From contig JAEWJS010000159.1 in assembly GCA_023386495.1 (NCBI GenBank), positions 1 through 7,929 of the forward strand: a stretch of DNA of 7,929 nucleotides, in the 5' to 3' direction. Position numbers and translations under genes: made by a program. Positions 1 through 5,500 of the stretch are shown here, in pieces. Numbering within the stretch: the first letter of the stretch is position 1; every line of letters begins with the position of its first letter. The notes below the pieces were generated by a model. The model was not told the DNA's origin, ran no database searches, and saw only the letters and a list, made by a program, of their open reading frames with translations. The DNA comes from Bacillota bacterium (lineage in GTDB: Bacteria > Bacillota > Bacilli > Paenibacillales > Paenibacillaceae).

Positions 1-35
1 GCTCGCCGCCTGCTCGCGTTATGGAGAAGCTTCAT

Positions 36-65
36 TTGCCAACGGCATGGAGTGGACATTACAAT
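36..65 (+). promoter_or_regulatory. Candidate sigma-A promoter for yfkAB
   Basis: TTGCCA at 36-41 (5 of 6 match to TTGACA) and TACAAT at 60-65 (5 of 6 match to TATAAT) are separated by 18 bases. Transcription would start near 72, giving a leader of about 54 bases that contains the AGGAG ribosome binding site of yfkAB at 115-119. Nothing else convincing is seen in 1-125. Confidence 0.5.
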
Positions 66-125
66 AGAAAGATAGAGCGTCGCGCTGCCGCAATCATATC
101 ATCTAATGGGAAATAGGAGCTTACC

Positions 126-1247
126 ATGAACGATACAGCTACACGATACACCGCTAATCCGGATCAGGATCCATGGGATCCGATCCGTTCGCTGGAACGG
201 CACGGCCGACACGTCCTTACGAGCGTCGAGATGACCGTCTCGAACCTATGCAACATGCGCTGTGAGCATTGCGCGGTCGGGGAGACGCTGGTGTCCCGCG
301 AGCCTGACAAGATCCCGCTGGACCTGATGCTGCGGCGATTGGACGAGGTGGAGCATCTGGAGACGATCAGCATCACGGGCGGCGAGCCGTCGTTCTCGGA
401 GCGGACCGTCAGCGAATACATCTTGCCGATTCTGCAGTATGCCAGAAGCCGCGGCATTCGGTCGCAGATCAATTCCAATCTCACGCTGGATTATGGACGG
501 TACGAGATGATCGCCGACGTGCTGGACGTCATGCACATCTCGTATAACTATACGTCGCCGGACGATTTTCACCAGATCGGCTTCGGCAGGTCCCCCCACC
601 CCGTCTCGAAGGACACGGCCTATCGCTTATATGAACGCATGATCGACAATGCGCGGCGACTGAGCGCCGGCGGACTGTTCGTGTCGGCGGAGTCCATGAT
701 CAACTATCGAACGCATGAATCGATCGTCGGCATTCATCGCGACATCGTCGAGATGGGCTGCAAGCGGCATGAGGTGCACCCGATGTACCCGAGCGCATTC
801 GCGTCTAATCTGCCGATGCTATCGCGCGAGCAGATGGCCGCCGCCGTCGGCAGGCTGCTCGATGCCCGCGACGAGTCGGTGTGGATGCTGTTCGGTACGC
901 TCCCCTTCTTCCGCTGCAGCACCAGCGATGAGGAGAGGGCGCTGGTCGCGCGGCTGGCTGGGGAGCGGGGCGTAACGGTGCGCAATGACCCGGATGGCCG
1001 CAACCGGCTCAACGTCAACCTGTTCACGGGCGATGTGTTCGTGACCGACTTCGCGGACGTGCCGTCCTTCGGCAACGTGAGGACGGAACGGCTGGACGAC
1101 GTGTTCGACCGCTGGCTGGCAGGACCGCTCGCGCAGAGCGTGAACTGCCATTGCCCTGCAGCAGGCTGCTGCGGGCCGAATCTGTTAGTGAAGTCCATGT
1201 ATTACGCGGATACGGATTTTCGCGATCGCCGCGAGATTATGGCATAA
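126..1247 (+). CDS. yfkAB: Radical SAM / CxCxxxxC-motif protein YfkAB
   Basis: This is a 373-residue radical SAM enzyme of the YfkAB family, expected to be cytoplasmic. The [4Fe-4S]/SAM cysteine motif CxxxCxxC is at C42, C46 and C49 (CNMRCEHC), and the SAM-contacting GGEP motif is at 85-88. The C-terminus carries C341, C343 and C348, which fit the family's CxCxxxxC signature and probably bind a second cluster or a metal; an extra cysteine, C349, follows directly. Known family: YfkAB of Bacillus is about the same length, and its substrate and reaction are unknown. The ATG at 126 is preceded by AGGAG at 115-119, six bases upstream. The gene stands 98 bases before the next gene with no convincing terminator between, so read-through into it is possible. 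Family assignment is firm; function is not known. Confidence 0.9.
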   Translation: MNDTATRYTANPDQDPWDPIRSLERHGRHVLTSVEMTVSNLCNMRCEHCAVGETLVSREPDKIPLDLMLRRLDEVEHLETISITGGEPSFSERTVSEYILPILQYARSRGIRSQINSNLTLDYGRYEMIADVLDVMHISYNYTSPDDFHQIGFGRSPHPVSKDTAYRLYERMIDNARRLSAGGLFVSAESMINYRTHESIVGIHRDIVEMGCKRHEVHPMYPSAFASNLPMLSREQMAAAVGRLLDARDESVWMLFGTLPFFRCSTSDEERALVARLAGERGVTVRNDPDGRNRLNVNLFTGDVFVTDFADVPSFGNVRTERLDDVFDRWLAGPLAQSVNCHCPAAGCCGPNLLVKSMYYADTDFRDRREIMA

Positions 1248-1269
1248 TCGCAGAGCGGCCGAATACGTG
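1242..1269 (+). promoter_or_regulatory. Weak candidate sigma-E promoter before ytvI
   Basis: GCATAAT (1242-1248) matches 6 of 7 positions of a sigma-E -35 consensus KMATATT. AATACGTG begins 13 bases later (1262-1269) and keeps only the ATAC core of the -10 CATACAMT. The -35 overlaps the yfkAB stop codon. It is listed because the downstream gene looks sporulation related, but the -10 match is poor and this may be chance. Confidence 0.2.
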
Positions 1270-1345
1270 TAGGTATAGAATCCATGCAGGTCGCGCGCAG
1301 GGCGACGGCGCGATCTAGGAAAGAAGCGAGGCGAGGTAAGCCGTC

Positions 1346-2377
1346 ATGTCCATTCGAACGATCATCATGCTAGCGGTTGGGCTAGTGCTACTGTATCTGT
1401 TGTTCACGGTCGGTGCTCCATTCATGCTGGCGCTTGTCGTGGCCATCTTCATCGAGCCGCTGACATCGCTGCTCATTAAGCGGGCCCGTATGAACCGCAT
1501 TGCCGCCGCAACCGTGTCGAGTACGGTGTTCACGCTGATTACGCTCGGGCTGATTGCGCTGCTCGGCGCACGCATCTTCGCCGAACTCGTTGCCTTCTGG
1601 AATCGCGCGCCGGCCTACGTGCAGGATGCGAGCAGGTATATCCAAGTCAAATTGGAGGACGCACGCAATCTCCTCGAGCATTTGCCGCCGGAGAGTGCCG
1701 CGCAGCTCGATGAGTGGCTGTCGGGACTGACGAGCCAGCTTACTTCAGCGATCTCGGGATTGTCCGGCTTCTTCCTGAACTTCGCGGCGGGGATCCCGAA
1801 CCTGTTCATCTTCTTCATCGTCTTCCTCGTGGCAGTCTATATGTTCAGCTTCAGCCTGAACACGATGAAGAATTCCTTCCTGTCGATGTTCGAGGACGAT
1901 TCCCGTCCTAAGGTCGATGAGGTGCTGCAGAACTTGCGCAAATCGATCTTCGGCTTCCTCCGCTCGCAGCTGATCTTGAGCGTTCTGACGTACATTATTA
2001 CGCTGGCAGGCTTCCTGATCCTCGGGGTGAAGTTCCCGCTGGCCATCGCGCTGCTCGTCGTGATCGTCGATATTTTGCCGATTCTCGGCACCGGGTCTGT
2101 ACTCGTACCATGGGCAAGCTACCAGCTTCTGACGGGCGATACGTATACAGGGGTAGGGCTGATCGTGCTGTTCATCGTCATTACGGTGTTCCGCCGGGTC
2201 GTCGAGCCCAAGGTGCTGGGCGATGCCGTCGGCATCGGGGCATTGCCGGCGCTCATCAGCTTATACGTCGGCTTGAAGCTCGTCGGGCTCATCGGCGTAT
2301 TCTTGGGTCCGCTGGTCGTCATCATCTACATGGCCGCACGCAAGGCAGGCCTGTTCCAGACTAGGATCAAGCTATAG
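1346..2377 (+). CDS. ytvI: AI-2E family membrane protein, likely sporulation protein YtvI
   Basis: This is a 343-residue polytopic membrane protein of the AI-2E/PerM transporter family. Hydrophobic segments lie at about 5-38, 52-78, 143-170, 208-246, 266-282 and 300-331. A soluble, helical and charged stretch at about 85-140 sits between the early and late segments, as is usual for the family. Family-typical motifs are DILPILGTG (242-250) and VVEPKVLGD (285-293). Length and the LGTGSVLVPW region resemble the YtvI subgroup found in spore formers, which is why I use that symbol; the transported substrate and the exact role in sporulation are not known. GAGGT at 1333-1337 lies 8 bases before the ATG. 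A hairpin terminator follows at 2413. A generic AI-2E transporter paralogue is the main alternative to YtvI. Confidence 0.8.
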   Translation: MSIRTIIMLAVGLVLLYLLFTVGAPFMLALVVAIFIEPLTSLLIKRARMNRIAAATVSSTVFTLITLGLIALLGARIFAELVAFWNRAPAYVQDASRYIQVKLEDARNLLEHLPPESAAQLDEWLSGLTSQLTSAISGLSGFFLNFAAGIPNLFIFFIVFLVAVYMFSFSLNTMKNSFLSMFEDDSRPKVDEVLQNLRKSIFGFLRSQLILSVLTYIITLAGFLILGVKFPLAIALLVVIVDILPILGTGSVLVPWASYQLLTGDTYTGVGLIVLFIVITVFRRVVEPKVLGDAVGIGALPALISLYVGLKLVGLIGVFLGPLVVIIYMAARKAGLFQTRIKL

Positions 2378-2412
2378 CGGCAGCGGTATGCCGGTTAGGT
2401 GCAAGGTTACGT

Positions 2413-2448
2413 AGAAGTCTGTCCTCTCTAGGGGGGGCAGACTTCTTT
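2413..2448 (+). terminator. Rho-independent terminator after ytvI
   Basis: AGAAGTCTG (2413-2421) pairs perfectly with CAGACTTCT (2438-2446). The stem extends inward by a T-G wobble and two C-G pairs (2422-2424 with 2435-2437), closing a loop of about 10 bases. The T-tract is short (TTT, 2446-2448). It closes the ytvI transcript. The 35 bases between the ytvI stop and this hairpin show nothing else. Confidence 0.65.
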
Positions 2449-2459
2449 GCGTTAAATTG

Positions 2460-2622
2460 TACCACTATTTCTCTCATGAAGGCCGGTTGCGAGTAGTAAT
2501 GTAAAAAAGTACAACTAATCATGCGAAATTCGCTAGAAATAGCTTAAAACCTCAGAAATAGTGGTAGGGAACTACACTAATCTTTTACTTATCTCAGAAT
2601 GATGATTTTTAATGGTAGGAAA
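2460..2622. repeat. AT-rich intergenic element with inverted and direct repeats
   Basis: This AT-rich block lies in an otherwise GC-rich window. TACCACTATTTCT (2460-2472) is a perfect 13-base inverted repeat of AGAAATAGTGGTA (2554-2566). Three short motifs occur twice in the same order: ACTAATC at 2514-2520 and 2576-2582, CTCAGAA at 2551-2557 and 2593-2599, and A[A/G]TGGTAGG[A/G]AA at 2560-2571 and 2611-2622. This indicates an imperfect tandem duplication with differing spacers. Two overlapping small hairpins lie inside: GCGAA-A-TTCGC (2523-2533) and GCTA-GAAA-TAGC (2532-2543). No transposase and no target-site duplication are visible. I infer a dispersed intergenic repeat; copy number in the genome cannot be judged from this window. 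Confidence 0.6.
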
Positions 2623-2769
2623 TGCAGCTAACCCCCGCAAACGCCTAGCCGCCCCCCGAGCATTGTCCAGTTCACAGACGCCATCCAGCACCCTCGACTT
2701 CCTTCCACAGCTCAACGAGTCTGCGAACGGGCTCCATTTTTCCCAATCGGAAAGTACATGATCACGAAA
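2572..2769 (-). pseudogene. Open frame without start codon, possible gene remnant
   Basis: On the minus strand a frame runs open from just after a TAA at 2770-2772 to a TAG at 2572-2574, giving 65 residues. It has no ATG; only internal GTG or TTG codons could start it, and none has a clear ribosome binding site. The translation has a protein-like composition (for example SDWEKWSPFADSL and ARRLRGLAAFPTI) and is not obviously low complexity. A second minus frame starting at the ATG at 2735-2737 gives a 21-residue peptide overlapping it. The frame ends inside the duplicated repeat module, so it may be a decayed gene end or simply open sequence belonging to a dispersed element. I do not recognise a family. 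Confidence 0.3.
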
Positions 2770-2795
2770 TTATTCATTCACACGATGACGGACAG

Positions 2796-2824
2796 GCAGA
2801 TTGTGAGGCCATGCGACATAAGAA
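2796..2824 (+). promoter_or_regulatory. Candidate sigma-E promoter of cotJABC
   Basis: GCAGATT (2796-2802) matches 6 of 7 positions of the sigma-E -35 consensus KMATATT. CATAAGAA (2817-2824) matches 5 of 8 positions of the -10 CATACAMT, including the CATA core. The 14-base spacer is the preferred length. Transcription would begin near 2832, placing the cotJA ribosome binding site about 20 bases into the leader. Mother-cell sigma-E control is known for cotJ in Bacillus subtilis; its use here is inferred. Confidence 0.45.
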
Positions 2825-2867
2825 TAGATGAATCGGAAAATGCAGGCAGCATAAGGAGGTCGTCCGC

Positions 2868-3095
2868 ATGCAGAACCAGGTGCGTGAATGGTGTCCGTTC
2901 GTCGGCCCGTTCGATCCATGCCCGCCCATGCGCGTAAAGTATTACGTCGTTCCGCCCAACCTTTTTATCCCGTTCCAGCCGCCTAACCTCCCCCAATATC
3001 CGCTTCATGAAGCGCTGCGGCGCGGCACGCTATGGCCGGCATTGTTCAGCCCCTATGAATCGCGAATGCTGGAAGGGAGGAGGGAGGAGCCATGA
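2868..3095 (+). CDS. cotJA: Spore coat associated protein CotJA
   Basis: This is a 75-residue, proline-rich protein (15 prolines) of the CotJA family, made in the mother cell and found in the spore coat. The central motif VVPPNLFIPFQPPNLPQY and the following EALRRGTLWPALFSPYE are hallmark family segments. Two cysteines, C9 and C18, lie in the N-terminal part. Known family: in Bacillus, CotJA and CotJC interact and need each other for coat incorporation. AAGGAGGT at 2853-2860 lies seven bases before the ATG. The stop overlaps the cotJB start (ATGA), so translation is probably coupled. Length is close to that of the Bacillus protein. Confidence 0.92.
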   Translation: MQNQVREWCPFVGPFDPCPPMRVKYYVVPPNLFIPFQPPNLPQYPLHEALRRGTLWPALFSPYESRMLEGRREEP

Positions 3096-3361
3096 GCGAG
3101 CCGATCGTGTTGAACGAGCAATATTATCGGATGCTGGAGGAGCTGCAGCAGCTCGACTTCGCCTTGGTCGAACTGACCTTGTATCTGGACACGCACCCGA
3201 CGGATATGCAGGCGCTGCAGCAGTTCAACCAGTTGGCGCAGCAGCGCCAGCAGTGCGCGCACCGGTTCGAGAGCTGCTACGGCCCGCTGATGCAGTTCGG
3301 ACACAGCTATTCCCGATATCCCTGGCAATGGGCCGAGCCGCCGTGGCCTTGGCAGGTCTAG
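3092..3361 (+). CDS. cotJB: Spore coat protein CotJB
   Basis: This is an 89-residue CotJB family protein, the usual length. The N-terminal half is helical and acidic, with LDFALVELTLYLDTHP at about 21-36 being the recognisable family core. It is followed by a glutamine-rich segment and ends in a Trp/Pro-rich tail (YPWQWAEPPWPW). No signal peptide or membrane segment is seen. The ATG shares the ATGA overlap with the cotJA stop and has a purine-rich GGGAGGAGGGAGGAG run just upstream inside cotJA. It is the middle gene of cotJABC. Its biochemical role in the coat is not established. Confidence 0.92.
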   Translation: MSEPIVLNEQYYRMLEELQQLDFALVELTLYLDTHPTDMQALQQFNQLAQQRQQCAHRFESCYGPLMQFGHSYSRYPWQWAEPPWPWQV

Positions 3362-3388
3362 ACATTCGGAAGGGGGAATGAGTTCAGG

Positions 3389-3958
3389 ATGTGGATCTAT
3401 GAGAAAAAGCTGCAATATCCCGTGAGGGTGAGTAAATGCGATCCGCGGGTGGCCAAGTACCTGATCGAACAGTACGGCGGCGCGGACGGGGAGCTGTCTG
3501 CCGCGCTGCGTTACCTGAATCAACGGTATACGATTCCGGATAAAGTGGTCGGTCTCCTGACCGATATAGGGACGGAAGAATTTGCCCATCTCGAGATGAT
3601 TGCCACGATGATCTACAAGCTGACGAAGGATGCGACGGTGGAGCAGATGGAGGCGGCGGGACTAGGGGCGCACTATTCGAACCACGATAAGGCGCTGTAC
3701 TATAATAATGCGGCCGGCGTCCCGTGGACGGCGACCTACATACAGGCCAAGGGCGATCCGATCGCCGATCTGTACGAGGACATTGCCGCAGAGGAAAAAG
3801 CACGCGCGACGTACCAGTGGATCATCGACCAGACGGATGACGTGGATCTTCAAGACAGCCTGAAATTCCTGCGGGAACGGGAAATCGTGCACTCGCTGCG
3901 CTTCAAGGAAGCGGTCGAGATTTTGAAGGCAGATCGGGAGCAGCAGAAGATTTTTTGA
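3389..3958 (+). CDS. cotJC: Spore coat Mn-catalase-like protein CotJC
   Basis: This is a 189-residue protein of the manganese catalase family, a ferritin-like four-helix bundle with a dinuclear Mn site, expected in the inner spore coat. The predicted ligands are all present: E35 (GADGELSA), E64 and H67 (TEEFAHLE), E135 (AAEEKAR) and H168 (EIVHSLRF). The 33-residue spacing of E135 and H168 matches that of E148 and H181 in the Lactobacillus enzyme, so peroxide dismutation is chemically plausible. It is shorter than soluble Mn-catalases because it lacks their C-terminal extension, as expected for CotJC. The start at 3389 gives the conserved MWIYEKKLQYPV opening. The G-rich ribosome site (3370-3376) is 12 bases away, longer than usual. 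An out-of-frame ATG at 3378 lies between them. It is the last gene of cotJABC. Confidence 0.93.
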   Translation: MWIYEKKLQYPVRVSKCDPRVAKYLIEQYGGADGELSAALRYLNQRYTIPDKVVGLLTDIGTEEFAHLEMIATMIYKLTKDATVEQMEAAGLGAHYSNHDKALYYNNAAGVPWTATYIQAKGDPIADLYEDIAAEEKARATYQWIIDQTDDVDLQDSLKFLREREIVHSLRFKEAVEILKADREQQKIF

Positions 3959-3974
3959 GGGGATTCTAAAGGTG

Positions 3975-4020
3975 AAAAAACGGCACATCCGGTCCTTTGA
4001 GGGCCGGTTGTGCCGTTTAT
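3975..4020. terminator. Bidirectional terminator between cotJC and the isomerase gene
   Basis: AAACGGCACA (3978-3987) pairs with TGTGCCGTTT (4009-4018). After one T-T mismatch the stem continues as 3989-3995 with 4001-4007, including one T-G wobble, around a TTTGA loop. On the plus strand it is followed by a T-rich tail. On the minus strand the six As at 3975-3980 become a U-tract. It lies between two converging genes whose stops are at 3958 (+) and 4026 (-), so it should stop both transcripts. Confidence 0.85.
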
Positions 4021-4025
4021 TTGCG

Positions 4026-4796
4026 TTAGCCGAGCAAACCTTTTTCCTTGAGGTTCAAGTAGCTGACCAAGGCCGTCTCGATGCCGGTAAGGTTGCGAAG
4101 CTGGTCCTGCTCGACCGTCATCCATTCGACGCCTCCGATCTCGATCGCGGCCTCGATCGAGCCTTGAATGTCGACGACGCCGGTGCCGACCGCGGTCCAT
4201 TTGCCGATCTCGTCGGTGCCGTACACGTCCTTGATATGAATCGCGGGGACGCGGCCTGCCATCTTGCGAAGGATATGGGCCGGGTCCGCCCCGCCGAGCG
4301 TGATCCATGCGACATCCATTCGGAAGAACAGCGCATCGGGATCGGTATGCTCCGCTAAGATGTCAAGCGCATAGAGAGCGTTGTAAGTCTTCTGAAATTC
4401 ATGCGCATGGTTGTGGTAACACAGCCGAAGACCTTCAGCGGCGAAGCGTTCCCCCTGCCGCTGGTATAACTCGGCATCGCGCAGAAGCTGTTCGCGCGAG
4501 TCGGCCAAGGCCCACCACATCGTCACGTCCTTCGTTTCCAGCGCATGCGCTTCGCGAATGACCCGCTCGACTTCATTGTCGTCCGCGAGATGGTCTTTGC
4601 TAATGCTATGCGTTGCGGCCTGAAGGCCCAGCGCATGGAAGCGCGCGACATTGGCCTGGACATCGCCCTCCAACAGCGGATGGGGCGCTTCGATTCCTTC
4701 ATAGCCGATCTCGGCTACGCGCTGCATCGTTCCCCAGAAGTCTTGCTTCGATTCCTCGCGCACAATGCCGATTAACCCTAGCTTCGGTCTTGTCAT
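4026..4796 (-). CDS. Sugar phosphate isomerase/epimerase (xylose isomerase-like TIM barrel)
   Basis: This is a 256-residue protein of the AP endonuclease 2 / xylose isomerase-like TIM barrel superfamily, probably a cytoplasmic ketose epimerase or sugar isomerase. The likely metal ligands fall in the usual order: E133 in YHNHAHEF (127-134), D161 in RMDVAW, H187 in IHIKDV and E229 in VEQDQ. An early IGYEGIEAP segment (30-38) is also typical. There is no signal peptide. AAGGAGG at 4807-4813 lies 10 bases before the ATG. A promoter at 4839-4867 and the shared terminator at 3975 frame it as its own unit. Substrate cannot be read from the sequence; such enzymes act on sugars, inositol derivatives or hydroxypyruvate. 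Confidence 0.85.
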   Translation of the reverse strand: MTRPKLGLIGIVREESKQDFWGTMQRVAEIGYEGIEAPHPLLEGDVQANVARFHALGLQAATHSISKDHLADDNEVERVIREAHALETKDVTMWWALADSREQLLRDAELYQRQGERFAAEGLRLCYHNHAHEFQKTYNALYALDILAEHTDPDALFFRMDVAWITLGGADPAHILRKMAGRVPAIHIKDVYGTDEIGKWTAVGTGVVDIQGSIEAAIEIGGVEWMTVEQDQLRNLTGIETALVSYLNLKEKGLLG

Positions 4797-4838
4797 GTCA
4801 CCAATTCCTCCTTGTTCGCTATAGAGCGGCCTCTCTCT

Positions 4839-4867
4839 ATTATTCAGGTTGGCGGACCAAAGCTCAA
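4839..4867 (-). promoter_or_regulatory. Candidate sigma-A promoter for the isomerase gene
   Basis: Read on the minus strand, TTGAGC (4862-4867) is followed after 17 bases by AATAAT (4839-4844), matching 4 of 6 and 5 of 6 consensus bases. The start would be near 4832, leaving a leader of about 35 bases that contains the AAGGAGG site. The rest of the 4797-4976 gap holds only the hairpin at 4934-4961. Confidence 0.45.
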
Positions 4868-4933
4868 TGTATGCAACCGTGCATCTGCTGGATTGATTTG
4901 ATACGTCATGCCGACGCTGACTGCAGTTTGATG

Positions 4934-4961
4934 AAATTCCTGCGAAAGCTCGCAGGAATTT
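4934..4961 (-). terminator. Hairpin after the VOC gene, probable terminator
   Basis: This is a perfect 12-base-pair stem: AAATTCCTGCGA (4934-4945) with TCGCAGGAATTT (4950-4961), closed by a four-base loop. It sits 15 bases beyond the stop of the minus-strand VOC gene. The T-tract beyond the stem on the minus strand is weak, so termination may be incomplete and some transcripts could reach the isomerase gene. Confidence 0.6.
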
Positions 4962-4976
4962 ATCCGCATGGCCGCA

Positions 4977-5345
4977 TTACAGCCCACCGCCGAAGGCGAT
5001 GCGATAACCGTTCAGATCTTCGATGGTGAATTCGCTCCAGCCTTCCCCGAAGTGCGGGCCGTTCGAGATGGTGACGCCTTGCGCAACTAATTGGTCATAT
5101 AGGGCTCTCAGTTCGCCCGTATAGCAGAAGACGTCGAAGTACAGGCCGCTTACGGCTGATTGCGGCCTGACATCTCCCGGCTCCTTGGCCGGATGGAGAA
5201 TGAAGGTGACCTTCCCGAGCGATACATGCGCATGCCCGCCGATCGATTCATAGCGGAATCCTAGATTGGTGTAGTACTGGACGGCCTCTTGCTCGTCTCG
5301 AACCAGCAGAACGACAGACGGTCCGTTCAAATCCGTAATGCTCAT
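4977..5345 (-). CDS. VOC family protein (glyoxalase/bleomycin resistance fold)
   Basis: This is a 122-residue single-domain vicinal oxygen chelate protein. The first beta-alpha unit (PSVVLLVRDEQEAVQYYTNLGF, about 9-30), the central HVSLGKVTFIL strand and the closing EDLNGYRIAFGG are typical of the superfamily. Two such modules per dimer usually form a metal-binding pocket. The metal ligands cannot be assigned safely here, so a glyoxalase, dioxygenase, resistance or purely binding role all remain possible. AGGGGG at 5355-5360 lies nine bases before the ATG. It is transcribed away from the HAD-glpD pair and shares its upstream region with that pair. A hairpin at 4934-4961 follows it. Confidence 0.85.
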   Translation of the reverse strand: MSITDLNGPSVVLLVRDEQEAVQYYTNLGFRYESIGGHAHVSLGKVTFILHPAKEPGDVRPQSAVSGLYFDVFCYTGELRALYDQLVAQGVTISNGPHFGEGWSEFTIEDLNGYRIAFGGGL

Positions 5346-5394
5346 ATTCGTAAGCCCCCTATTGTTATAAATGGAAAATACCGGATGCCACTCT

Positions 5395-5424
5395 AATGTA
5401 AACGCTTGTCAATCAAGCTGTCAA
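5395..5424 (-). promoter_or_regulatory. Candidate sigma-A promoter for the VOC gene
   Basis: On the minus strand a perfect TTGACA (5419-5424) is followed after 18 bases by TACATT (5395-5400), which matches 4 of 6 bases of TATAAT. A second TTGACA at 5407-5412 lies 12 bases closer, but its best -10 partner is poor. The leader to the ATG would be about 42 bases. Confidence 0.4.
5397..5410. promoter_or_regulatory. Partial cre-like site (CcpA operator candidate)
   Basis: TGTAAACGCTTGTC agrees with the catabolite-responsive element consensus TGWAARCGYTWNCW at 12 of 14 positions; the last two constrained positions fail. It overlaps the -10 region of the VOC promoter and lies about 26 bases upstream of the proposed HAD-glpD -35. 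CcpA control of glycerol genes is known in Bacillus; control here is inference. Confidence 0.35.
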
Positions 5425-5435
5425 TTCTGTTCGAC

Positions 5436-5465
5436 TTGCCGATCCGCACCTGAACCCAGTATGAT
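5436..5465 (+). promoter_or_regulatory. Candidate sigma-A promoter for HAD-glpD
   Basis: TTGCCG (5436-5441, 4 of 6) and TATGAT (5460-5465, 5 of 6) are separated by 18 bases. The start would be near 5472, giving a leader of about 29 bases that has a ribosome binding site but no hairpin. It is back to back with the VOC promoter, with 11 bases between their -35 boxes. Confidence 0.45.
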
Positions 5466-5500
5466 GGGGACAACAACTGAAGGATAGGAGCGTGCATAGG

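Noticed and set aside
1292..1314. TCGCGC / GCGCGA inverted repeat between yfkAB and ytvI as a terminator
   Set aside because: The stem has only six pairs around an 11-base loop, and no T-tract follows.
2757..2786. A second sigma-E-like pair (ACATGAT with CACACGAT) upstream of cotJA
   Set aside because: The spacer is about 16 bases and the -35 match is weak; the pair at 2796-2824 fits better.
2778..3008. A 76-codon minus-strand open frame over the cotJ promoter and cotJA
   Set aside because: It overlaps cotJA and its upstream signals, with no recognisable motif.
3053..3589. A 178-codon minus-strand open frame across the cotJ operon
   Set aside because: It lies opposite three well-supported cotJ genes, and its composition follows their codon bias.
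5492..5500. GTG at 5492 as start of the HAD gene
   Set aside because: The ribosome binding site AGGAG ends at 5490, one base before it; the ATG at 5501 has normal spacing.
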